From positions 1-64,000 of the forward strand of contig NZ_MBTG01000032.1 in the NCBI RefSeq assembly GCF_002027705.1: DNA of 64,000 bases. The letters run 5' to 3'. Source of the stretch: Paenibacillus ferrarius. GTDB taxonomy: Bacteria > Bacillota > Bacilli > Paenibacillales > NBRC-103111. The position numbers and the translations under genes were made by a program. The notes under the pieces were generated by a model. That model ran no database searches. It saw only the letters and a program-made list of their open reading frames with translations, and was not told where the DNA came from. Below are positions 57,694 through 64,000 of the stretch, piece by piece. Each line of letters starts with the position of its first letter. The first letter of the stretch is position 1.

Positions 57694-58869
57694 TTACGAT
57701 TCTACGACATGGCCAAAATGTATCATTAGTACACCCTCTGCAAGACGTGCGGACTCCACCTGGCGTCCCAGTAAGACCCTAGGCAGTGCAACGATCCGTT
57801 TATAACTGCCGACCTGTAACGTCAATTCATCACCTTTTTGATTCAATTGGAGTTGTCTCTTCTCGGTAAAAGGAAGTGAGATTCGAAGCTCATAACCTGA
57901 CTCTATCTTCCTCACTTCCTCCAATATGCCTCTGTGTAGAATTGCCCCGCATTCTCGTTCATGAAAAGCTGCGGCCGCAACGCGCTCAAGCATCTCCTTG
58001 CCAATGACTTCCAAGGGCATCAATGGAACCCTCAAGATCGGTAGAGGACTGAAGCAATGGGTAATTTCTTCTTCGTATCGGTTCTGTATTAGTTTCCACT
58101 GCGCGAAATACCCTTCGGCCGCTTCTTCGGACATCACTTTATTGACAATGACCGCATCAGTGTGAAACCCATATAAATTTAGATTTGTAAAAGCCCTCCG
58201 CGCTTCGGAGATGACCATTTTTTCCGGGTTCACGACGAGACGAATGCTGGTAATTTCGGGATCGGAAATTACCAGTTGCAGTTTTTCCAATTTATCAACA
58301 ACTTGGATGAAGCTATCCATAACGTCGTCGCTGGGCAATTCCAAGCCCTTGGTCACTTTCATAATCGGGCGTGCCAGCTTGAGAATCTTGCGTTCGTAAG
58401 GAAAAATATTTCGAACCCACCAGCGAAGCAATTGGGGATAGCTAAGCAACCGCAGAGTCTCTCCAGTCGGTGCGCAATCCACAATGATTGCATCGAACTG
58501 CCCACTTTCTACATGCTCTTTAATTCTTAGCAAACTGAACAATTCTTCAAAGCCCGGAAATACCATCAGCTCTTCTGATCCGATATCGTCTAAGTTGGCC
58601 CAATGCATAAAATTTGATAACCAACTGCGTACGTTTCCCCAGTAGCGTTGCGTTTCCTTTAGGCTATCGATTTCTTGTGCCCACAGTCTCTCACTGACTA
58701 ATGTCGGTTCGTGCTGGAGTGGAATCCCCAGAGAATCCGACAAACTATGGGCGGCATCGGTGCTTAAGACGATCGTTCGGTTTCCTTCGGCTGCCATTTG
58801 GTAAGCCGTTGCTGCGGCGATACTGGTTTTTCCAACGCCGCCTTTACCTGTGTAAATAATTATACGCAA
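57694..58869 (-). CDS. ArsA-family ATPase
   Basis: A 391-residue P-loop ATPase of the ArsA/GET3 group. YTGKGGVGKTSIAAA is the deviant Walker A (Lys9 signature lysine, Lys14), LSTDAAHSLSDSLG switch I, VDCAPTGETLRLLS switch II, and the last 70 residues form a small beta domain (LQLNQKGDELTLQVG). No arsenite cysteine cluster is seen and there is no arsenite pump gene, so arsenic transport is unlikely. Such single-domain homologues act in protein or lipid-related roles that are not settled. A MarR operator stands just upstream. Confidence 0.88.
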   Translation of the reverse strand: MRIIIYTGKGGVGKTSIAAATAYQMAAEGNRTIVLSTDAAHSLSDSLGIPLQHEPTLVSERLWAQEIDSLKETQRYWGNVRSWLSNFMHWANLDDIGSEELMVFPGFEELFSLLRIKEHVESGQFDAIIVDCAPTGETLRLLSYPQLLRWWVRNIFPYERKILKLARPIMKVTKGLELPSDDVMDSFIQVVDKLEKLQLVISDPEITSIRLVVNPEKMVISEARRAFTNLNLYGFHTDAVIVNKVMSEEAAEGYFAQWKLIQNRYEEEITHCFSPLPILRVPLMPLEVIGKEMLERVAAAAFHERECGAILHRGILEEVRKIESGYELRISLPFTEKRQLQLNQKGDELTLQVGSYKRIVALPRVLLGRQVESARLAEGVLMIHFGHVVES

Positions 58870-58886
58870 AAGCGCACCTCCATTAG

Positions 58887-58898
58887 TACGATATCGTA
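58887..58898 (-). promoter_or_regulatory. MarR operator before the ArsA gene
   Basis: Perfect palindrome TACGATATCGTA, 18 bp upstream of the ArsA start. The same 12-mer is in the MarR promoter at 59416-59427. Two exact copies in just these two places point to control by the MarR protein encoded between them. Confidence 0.7.
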
Positions 58899-58915
58899 GT
58901 ATTTACGCAAAAAAA

Positions 58916-59389
58916 TTATTCGATTTTAATTTTTCTAGACGTCGGTGATTTCGAAGACCCGGCTGGATCCAAATTCTGCTGTAAAGCTTTAGCCACTTTC
59001 AGCGAAAGATGAATAAATTGTTGAAGTTCCTCGGCTGTCAGGGCAAGTTCAATACGGCCAAACATCGTATTCATAGTACTGAGGGCCTCTTCGGCGATTT
59101 GCTCCCCGTCTTCAGTCAAACGATTGACGATGATTCTCTGGTCTTGCAGCGATTTCTCTCTATAGATGTAGCCTTTCTTCACAAGCCGTTTGGCAATACT
59201 GGTCACCGTGCTAAGCGGCGCGCCTAGGTGATCGGCCATTTGGGACATCGTCAACTGCTCATAAAATTTCAGCAACAGCAATGCGGAAAAATCTGAACTA
59301 GTGAGCTGAAGTTCCAAATGTGTTGTGTCAGGAAACATACTGAGTGGACGAAGCCCATTTTTAAAAATAAGTTCAAAAAGCTGTTGCAT
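58916..59389 (-). CDS. MarR-family transcriptional regulator
   Basis: A 157-residue winged-helix regulator: SALLLLKFYEQLTMSQMADHLG, recognition helix PLSTVTSIAKRLVKKGYI, wing REKSLQDQRIIVNRLTEDG. The ATG at 59389 has AAAGGG 6 bp upstream. It heads a group of minus-strand genes (ArsA, SRPBCC-like, DUF6463) and probably represses both itself and that group through TACGATATCGTA sites. The ligand is unknown. Confidence 0.88.
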   Translation of the reverse strand: MQQLFELIFKNGLRPLSMFPDTTHLELQLTSSDFSALLLLKFYEQLTMSQMADHLGAPLSTVTSIAKRLVKKGYIYREKSLQDQRIIVNRLTEDGEQIAEEALSTMNTMFGRIELALTAEELQQFIHLSLKVAKALQQNLDPAGSSKSPTSRKIKIE

Positions 59390-59415
59390 GAGCATCCCTT
59401 TCTTTTTCAATAAAC

Positions 59416-59458
59416 TACGATATCGTAATTAATAATGTCAATTTACTACATCTTCGTA
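59416..59458 (-). promoter_or_regulatory. MarR operators in the MarR promoter
   Basis: TACGATATCGTA at 59416-59427 and a weaker second site TACATCTTCGTA at 59447-59458, 31 bp apart (three helical turns). A lone half ATCGTAGTA follows at 59584. Confidence 0.65.
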
Positions 59459-59608
59459 GTAATGTCAATCTCTTTTGTTCAACCTACATATTGGAATTCT
59501 ATAGAGGTTATATTTATGAGGCTACTCGGTTGTCGACAGCAGATATCATTGCAGGGAGCCATGTTTTTTGAATTAGCATCCAGATCGTAGTATTGGCGAA
59601 AGATCTTA

Positions 59609-59669
59609 TTGACAAAAAATAAAAGAAGCCTAAAATTATGATTGTAGTCAATAAATGACTGTGGTCATT
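59609..59669 (+). promoter_or_regulatory. Promoter and operator of the TetR operon
   Basis: TTGACA at 59609 and TAAAAT at 59631 with a 16-bp spacer. Directly downstream, over the transcription start, lie two overlapping palindromes: AGTCA, ATAAA, TGACT (59646-59660) and AATGAC, TGTG, GTCATT (59654-59669). A TetR dimer there would block the operon. The rest of 59470-59600 shows nothing. Confidence 0.6.
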
Positions 59670-59700
59670 ATTTCATTATTGTGTGGAGGTGTTCCCTGAA

Positions 59701-60303
59701 ATGTTGCGGAATGAGAGAAAAGTGGAATTAAAGGAGCGAATTTATTTGCAATCCTTGCAGTTATTCAAGGAAAAAGGATTCGATCAGGTAACAATTGAGG
59801 AAATTACACAAGTTTGCGGGATTGCGAAAGGAACGTTCTTTAACTATTTTGCGAGAAAAGAAGCGGTTCTCTTTCATATTGGCAGTAAGCAAATAGAATC
59901 TGTTCATGAAAGTATGCGTCAATACGTCCATATGACCGATCAAAAAGAAAAACTTATCCTTATCTTTCACCATTTGTTTGATCAATATGCCGCGTATCCC
60001 GATATGATTGGGCTAACCATCTCTGAAATGATGCGCTCCATGCTGCTGATGCGAGAAGAATTAAATTTGGTGAAAAAATTCCAAGATGTTCTGATGTCCA
60101 TACTCGAAGAGGCCAAGAAGAGCGGTCAATTGTCCGAGCATATGGATTGCGCAGATGTCGCATCTGTATTAATCGGGATCTATTTTCACTCCATCATGAT
60201 TTGGGTTTCCACAGGCGAGGGAATTCAGAGGCTCGAAACGATTTTCCGACCCAAATTTGAAGTTGTTTGGGAAGGGATTCATCCAAGAAGGGATGCGAGC
60301 TAA
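59701..60303 (+). CDS. TetR/AcrR-family regulator
   Basis: A 200-residue repressor. HTH: ERIYLQSLQLFKEKGFDQVTIEEITQVCGIAKGTFFNYFARKEAVLF is in the standard TetR layout (shown in part: CGIAKGTFFNYF is the recognition helix). All-helical ligand domain follows. The ATG at 59701 has GGAGGTG 9 bp upstream. It heads an operon with DUF3995 and YciI-like genes; stop and next start overlap by one base. Confidence 0.9.
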   Translation: MLRNERKVELKERIYLQSLQLFKEKGFDQVTIEEITQVCGIAKGTFFNYFARKEAVLFHIGSKQIESVHESMRQYVHMTDQKEKLILIFHHLFDQYAAYPDMIGLTISEMMRSMLLMREELNLVKKFQDVLMSILEEAKKSGQLSEHMDCADVASVLIGIYFHSIMIWVSTGEGIQRLETIFRPKFEVVWEGIHPRRDAS

Positions 60304-60731
60304 TGGTTGGATGGTTAGGATTTTCCTCGCTACTTTTGTTTGGTATCGGGTGTCTTCATGTATATTGGGCACTCGGTGGAAAATGGGGGATGAACGTCGC
60401 CTTGCCTACTGCAGTCTCATCGAAGCAGCGTGCTTTTGTTCCAGGTAAAATGGCGACGCTCCTTGTCTCTGTCCTTCTGTTTGGCACATCGCTTTTACTC
60501 TTGGTGCAAGGCGCAGGACTAGCTTCTACTCATCCTTATCCTATAGTTCGATGGGGCTGCCGGATCTGCGTTCTCGTATTCGGTCTTCGAGTGATTGGTG
60601 ATTTTAAATACATTGGATTGTTCAAAAAGGTACGGGACTCGCGTTTCGCCAAATTTGATTCGTATTTGTTTGTACCACTCTGCTTGTGGCTCTGTTTGAG
60701 TTTTTATGCTGCACTTCGAATGGGTGGATGA
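60303..60731 (+). CDS. DUF3995 family membrane protein
   Basis: A 142-residue protein with four membrane helices; LLFGIGCLHVYWALGGKWG is the diagnostic DUF3995 opening. Function unknown. Overlaps the TetR stop (TAATG), with AAGGGATG upstream, so translation is coupled. Likely the main target of the TetR repressor. Confidence 0.85.
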   Translation: MVGWLGFSSLLLFGIGCLHVYWALGGKWGMNVALPTAVSSKQRAFVPGKMATLLVSVLLFGTSLLLLVQGAGLASTHPYPIVRWGCRICVLVFGLRVIGDFKYIGLFKKVRDSRFAKFDSYLFVPLCLWLCLSFYAALRMGG

Positions 60732-60767
60732 AATTCCCTATAAGAGGTTATTTGGAGGATGGTTGGA

Positions 60768-61073
60768 ATGAGATTTTTAATCGTATTTAGTCAAGGAAAT
60801 AACTGGGAGGAAGGGGTTCTATTGATTAATCAACGCTTCATTTCTGAGCATATCGCTTATGTTCGACAAATGTTTAATCAAGGGAAGATTGTACTTGCAG
60901 GTCCATTTCTTGATAGCTCGGGAGGAGCGATCGTAATGGATGTTGGAAGTGAAGAAGAGGTCCGGACATTAATTGAGAACGATCCCTTTGTTACTAATGG
61001 AATATTCGACTTCCAAATCAAACCTTGGAAAAAATTTTTTAGCAAGTTTGAGGACATACCTGCAACTTCTTGA
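60768..61073 (+). CDS. YciI-like protein
   Basis: A 101-residue protein of the YCII family (ferredoxin-like alpha/beta fold): FLIVFSQGNNWEEG, LAGPFLDSSGGAIVMDVGSEEEV and IENDPFVTNGIFDFQIKPW with the usual DPF motif. Related to dehalogenase-like and dimer-forming small enzymes; substrate unknown. GGAGG lies 10 bp before the ATG at 60768. Third gene of the TetR operon. Confidence 0.85.
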   Translation: MRFLIVFSQGNNWEEGVLLINQRFISEHIAYVRQMFNQGKIVLAGPFLDSSGGAIVMDVGSEEEVRTLIENDPFVTNGIFDFQIKPWKKFFSKFEDIPATS

Positions 61074-61220
61074 TTAAAGGCAATCGAATCAATTTTATAA
61101 TTCCAAAGCCTTACTAGGGGTTCCGCTCCATGCCCATCATGCTAAGGGAAATGCTACCCGCCCAAAACGAAATAAGCTATTCTTTTTTGGTAGATTCAAC
61201 CACGAAAGGATAGTTTTTTT

Positions 61221-61402
61221 ATGAACCTAAGTATTGCAGAAGATCTTCATTTCTTTTCACAGGAATTAACACGGCATCTGTCCTCTTCTTCCCTTGCTGA
61301 TTTGGCAAAGGCGATAGGATTTGTCACTCGTTCAAGTAAATTTGAGCCCAAGATTTAGTGGCAGTATGCGTTTGGCTAAGCCAACAAGTCGGGACAACAT
61401 CT
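61221..61402 (+). mobile_element. IS4/IS231-family transposase, N-terminal remnant
   Basis: SIAEDLHFFSQELTRHLSSSS, LADLAKAIGFVTRSSKFE and, one frame over, QDLVAVCVWLSQQVGTTSLR are the N-terminal region of IS231-type transposases. One frame change near 61350. It is cut where the tnsA remnant ends, on the other strand. Confidence 0.7.
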
Positions 61403-61744
61403 CTTAGGTAATAGCAATTTTTTATTCTCAAATAATATCTGGTTTTTTCTAATTTCGTTTTCCAGTTTTACGGTATACAAAATATTATGCTCTTCACACC
61501 ATAAACTTTGAGAATTTACTTTTTCTATTGCACTGAGTTTTTTTACGTTTGTGGTTTGGATCAATTTCATATGAGTAATTAACAGCAACAAACTCCTCTT
61601 TCCCACCTTTCCATTTAATCCACATATCAAATGCTGATTTTATGGTTTCCCATTTAAAGGGTAAATGATCTCTCTAGGTTTCTCACAGAATGTTAGAACC
61701 ATTGTATTACTGCCAAGGTTTTCCTTGATTACAGGAGTTTACAT
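61403..61744 (-). pseudogene. tnsA: TnsA-like transposon endonuclease, frameshifted remnant
   Basis: Three frames give consecutive TnsA-like pieces: VLTFCEKPREIIYPLNGK, then FDMWIKWKGGKEEFVAVNYS, then SLWCEEHNILYTVKLENEIR and KNQILFENKKLLLP. These are the central nuclease strands (WxxW...EFVAV with the VNYS/VKYS segment), and the WCEEN...TEKEIRKNQ block of the Gram-positive TnsA group. It reads away from the transposon end at 61894-62081, as tnsA does from the right end of Tn7. Start and tnsB/tnsC are missing; an IS231 scrap marks the break. Confidence 0.65.
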
Positions 61745-61893
61745 TTTCTCTCTCCTATTCAACATTATCTTCGGCTAACTTACATGAATATTCCAAATAT
61801 TCATAAATTCAATTATTTTATTGAAAATCTTTCTCGAAAAAACACTGCTTTTGTCGTATTTTTGATTTGTTTTCAATCTTACAAAAGGGCTAT

Positions 61894-62081
61894 TTTAATG
61901 TCATTGTATCTCTACCGAGCAAAAAATCTCCGCTGTAGTTAAGGGGTTGTTTTTATTGTCAATAACGGTAAAAGGGAGTGGTTTAATGTCATTGAATCGT
62001 GACAATAAACCACCCCCATCAAGTCGGAAAACCTTTGTTAGATCTAGGAAATCAATGATCCCATTTTAATGTCGCTATACA
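61894..62081 (-). mobile_element. Tn7-like end, family 3
   Basis: Sites with core TTTTAATGTCA or TTTTTATTGTCA occur at about 61894, 61950 and 61978, and an inverted one at 62000 makes the palindrome GTGGTTTAATGTCA / TGACAATAAACCAC with loop TTGAATCG (compare TTGGCTCG in family 1). The tip is TGTATAGCGACATTAAAAT read inward from 62081. The tnsA remnant 150 bp to the left supports the reading. Within 61745-62220 nothing else is recognised. Confidence 0.5.
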
Positions 62082-62220
62082 TGAAATTGTTGTCTAATGC
62101 ACAAAATATCCCTATATATGGATTATTTCAACATAGTAACTGACATTTACCAAAAAATTTTCTTCATTTTACATCCTCCTTTTACCCGTTTTTTTATCAA
62201 TTATATCTTTCCGTATTGAA

Positions 62221-62301
62221 GTAGTCTGCCGTTACTTTAATGAACACCAAAAAGGAACTGCCCTCATGGCAACTCCACGCTATCGTTCACCGTTAGATTC
62301 C
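62221..62301 (+). repeat. Dispersed cassette-type repeat
   Basis: AGTCTGCCGTTACTTTAAT, small hairpin (GGAACTGCC / GGCAACTCC type) at 62250-62275, then GCTATCGTTCACCGTTAGAT. Confidence 0.55.
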
Positions 62302-62410
62302 TGTAGATGGATAAATTTCAGCTTTGTAAAAAAAGGAGCGCCTCTGTACGATGGAAGTACGCTACGGGTCAAAAGCCCTTTAATTCCATCATTCAGGAGG
62401 ACGCTCTACT

Positions 62411-62835
62411 ATGAAGTTTAAATCACAAGATAAGCAAAATCAACTCATTGAAAACATTACCGTATAAGGGCAATTGCCCTAGCTGGTATTTTAGGAGAAG
62501 CTGGAGATCTTAGAGGTTATGCGCACGGGAACGCTTTACTCCACCACGCAGGACTTAATATGACCGAAGCAAGCTGGGGTAAATCGAAGGGACAACTGAA
62601 GCTCAGTAAAAGAGGTCGTCCACGTCTGCGTCACTTTCTCTTTTTAATTACGATGTGTATGGTCATGAGTAACCAAGAATTTAAAGCCTTACATCACCAT
62701 AATGTTCAAGTGAAAAAACTCAAAAAGATGAAATCTATTATGAAATTATGTGGAAAGCTAGCTCGACTCTTAGTAGGAATGGCTCGTAGTGATGAAGCCT
62801 ACAACCCAAATAAAATCTTTGCATTAGCAGCTTAA
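62411..62835 (+). mobile_element. IS110-family transposase with internal deletion
   Basis: MKFKSQDKQNQLIENIT is the usual N-terminal peptide of an IS110 group; it then jumps, over a frame change, to RAIALAGILGEAGDLRGYAH and on to MTEASWGKSKGQLKLSKRGR, PRLRHFLFLITMCMVMSNQE and KLCGKLARLLVGMARSDEAY, the C-terminal Tnp_20 domain with its catalytic serine region. About 250 residues, the DEDD domain, are missing. CAGGAGGACG stands before the ATG. It cannot transpose itself but could be moved in trans. Confidence 0.8.
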
Positions 62836-63205
62836 ATATAAACCTTACTTCACGCAAGTTGGCGTATTCGCAGGATGACATAGAAAGCACGGAGTATCGG
62901 GATACGTTACGCAAAAGGGCTCAGACCCGTTCCGTTAGAAAGACCGGCCTCCATCCCTTAGATAGATGTGACGAAGGAATGTAAGGGCTCAGACTAGCCC
63001 CGACATGGGAGTGAAAATCGCTAAGGGCACCGTGGGGTATGCGTGCAGCATTGGAATGAATTGGGTGATTCAACTCCACCTCTGTTCCCGCATGCCTTTT
63101 TAACGTCACGTCCTAATATTTCTCGCTCTCTTTCATTCATCATCGATACCTAAGGGATGAAATCCTGCGAATAGACGAGCTTGCGTGAGGAAATCAAATC
63201 ATACC
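62836..63205 (+). ncRNA. IS110 3' non-coding end, possible guide (bridge) RNA region
   Basis: 370 bp follow the transposase without an open frame, G/C-richer than the surroundings and with paired blocks (GGGCTCAGAC twice at about 62919 and 62986, CGCATGCC / GGTATGCG type complementarity). IS110 elements carry a structured non-coding RNA in one non-coding end; a long 3' flank like this is where the IS1111-type group has it. Assignment is inference; no fold was computed. Confidence 0.35.
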
Positions 63206-63213
63206 GAGGGAGC

Positions 63214-63675
63214 TTAGTTGGCAGGAATATCGAGTTCTTTACGAAGTTGATTTACGGTCTTTTCATTTTTTTGGTATTCCTCTTTTCCTTTTTTAAACTT
63301 TTCGATTATTTTCAGTGATTCTTCTGTCCGTTTGAGATACTTATCGTCGTTATACCTTACAGCAGCTTCTTTCAATTCATTGACAGCCATTGACCAGGTT
63401 TCAATGGCTAAATCTAACTGCATGACGAAATTCTCAGTATCGTCAGGATCAGCTTCTAGTTCGAGCTTTCTTGTTTCATTACCGAGACTCTTAACTTTAA
63501 TACCTTGTTGGTTTTTTGCATCTTTATCTTCTCTTGTTTGGTTAGGCATCGCATCCAATAAATTGTGCTCAATAGTTTCCTTATCCTTAGCTACCTTAGC
63601 TAGAGCCTTCAGAGGGGCAATATCTTTTGCAGCTAGTGCGGAAATAGAAAATATACTTCCCTCCTCTGTTGTCAT
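63214..63675 (-). CDS. Hypothetical coiled-coil-like protein
   Basis: A 153-residue, highly charged helical protein (NELKEAAVRYNDDKYLKRTE, KEEYQKNEKTVNQLRKELDI). No family recognised. The start is doubtful: no ribosome site precedes the ATG at 63675, and GAGGAGGG lies inside the frame, so the N-terminus may be lost. Its stop TAA lies in CCAACTAAGC, similar to the repeat box. Confidence 0.5.
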   Translation of the reverse strand: MTTEEGSIFSISALAAKDIAPLKALAKVAKDKETIEHNLLDAMPNQTREDKDAKNQQGIKVKSLGNETRKLELEADPDDTENFVMQLDLAIETWSMAVNELKEAAVRYNDDKYLKRTEESLKIIEKFKKGKEEYQKNEKTVNQLRKELDIPAN

Positions 63676-63703
63676 ACTTTATACGATTCCATTACTTGGA
63701 AGT

Positions 63704-63758
63704 TGCGTTAAACTGCCCGTAATGAAGTCAGCTGAATCATTCGTTTAATTGACTTCAA
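63704..63758 (+). repeat. Dispersed repeat, degenerate, overlapping a stop codon
   Basis: TAAACTGCCCGTAATGAAGTC, then CATTCGTTTAATTGACTTCAA. The stop of the minus-strand gene that follows lies inside. Confidence 0.45.
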
Positions 63759-63912
63759 ACTGTTTGTTTTTCCTATCCCGTTGCATGAGCAAAGCCATTA
63801 GTAAAATGCGATCACAAATTTCAATCCCTGAACCTATAGCACTTCCCGAAATGGATTCCTGAAAAGTGAACACTAAATATGTATTGTTCTGCTTCTGTGG
63901 AGAACATATCAT
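63745..63912 (-). CDS. Small hypothetical protein
   Basis: A 55-residue frame from the ATG at 63912 with GAAGGAAG 8 bp upstream: MICSPQKQNNTYLVFTFQ to QRDRKNKQFEVN. Unknown. It lies between a dispersed repeat and a Tn7-like family 1 end. Confidence 0.4.
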   Translation of the reverse strand: MICSPQKQNNTYLVFTFQESISGSAIGSGIEICDRILLMALLMQRDRKNKQFEVN

Positions 63913-63939
63913 TTTTATGTCTTCCTTCGGTAATCTGTG

Positions 63940-64000
63940 CAACTTCTTGTCTTTCGGAAAGGACAAGAAGTTGTATCCATAAAAATAAAAAACCGCATAA
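63940..64000 (-). mobile_element. Tn7-like end, family 1, diverged copy cut by the window edge
   Basis: CAACTTCTTGTC / GACAAGAAGTTG with a 10-nt loop, then TATCCATAAAAATAAAAAAC, in the same order as GATCCCATAAAATAAAAAAA in copies A and B. The tip itself would lie beyond the window. Confidence 0.45.

Noticed and set aside
57694..58869. Arsenite-efflux ATPase
   Set aside because: No arsenic pump, reductase or metallochaperone nearby and no visible metal-binding cysteine cluster.
61403..62081. CRISPR-associated Tn7-like transposon
   Set aside because: No cas12k, cascade or tniQ gene and no CRISPR array is seen; only a tnsA remnant and ends.

Overview
The window reads as chromosome of a Paenibacillus-like member of the Bacillales. 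Evidence for this: strong GGAGG ribosome sites with ATG, GTG and TTG starts; two carbohydrate loci each built from a YesM/YesN two-component pair, an Lpl-type solute-binding lipoprotein and two permeases with no local ATPase; and many one-component regulators (ArsR, MarR, HxlR, MerR, TetR). The assignment is inference from gene style, not from a marker gene.

Layout. 1-4.4 kb: small stress-type genes (DUF899, ArsR/AHSA1/VOC operon, ArsR, DoxX), a group II intron fragment and the first copies of a dispersed repeat. 4.7-18.8 kb: sugar locus 1, all on the minus strand, running from a YesM kinase (broken by an amber stop) and YesN regulator through an ABC importer to two esterases, an MgtC-like protein, a GH2 enzyme and a tyrosine phosphatase. 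19.2-22.9 kb: a graveyard with an APH-type kinase, IS110, IS3, RelE, AraC and NERD remnants and Tn7-like transposon ends. 23.0-45.2 kb: sugar locus 2, with a beta-helix protein, a Gfo/Idh oxidoreductase, a 1531-residue clan-A glycosidase with binding modules, a broken paralogue of it, a GH2 enzyme, an ABC importer, an intact YesM/YesN pair, an M14-like peptidase and an FAD oxidoreductase. 45.3-56.5 kb: mostly single small genes on the minus strand, many decayed, separated by the dispersed repeat. 56.6-61.1 kb: a MarR-ArsA-SRPBCC-DUF6463 group and a TetR-DUF3995-YciI operon, both with visible operators. 61.2-64 kb: IS231, TnsA and IS110 remnants, more transposon ends and two small hypothetical genes.

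Most interesting reading. (1) A 27-bp imperfect palindrome (arms TTGAACTAACG and CGTTAGTTCAA around a short spacer), usually paired with a hairpin, recurs about fifteen times. Every copy that can be oriented points the same way, and most sit just behind a lone minus-strand gene; in at least two genes the TAA stop lies inside the repeat. This looks like a cassette array with attC-like sites, but no recombinase is in the window. (2) Three sequence families of Tn7-like ends are present without a transposase operon, only a frameshifted tnsA. One family shows a right-type end with four sites exactly 20 bp apart and a left-type end with three spaced sites, and a left end at 22719 and a right end at 47539 face each other around the whole of sugar locus 2, each flanked by TTTTT. 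(3) Each sugar locus has its own pair-of-direct-repeats motif in its regulatory regions (22-bp period in locus 1, 20-bp period in locus 2), good candidates for the YesN operators.

The sugar loci probably work as sense-import-degrade units for plant-type polysaccharides: YesM/YesN senses a product, secreted enzymes cut and de-esterify the polymer, the importer takes up oligosaccharides and the intracellular GH2 enzymes finish them. The exact polymers cannot be read from the sequence.
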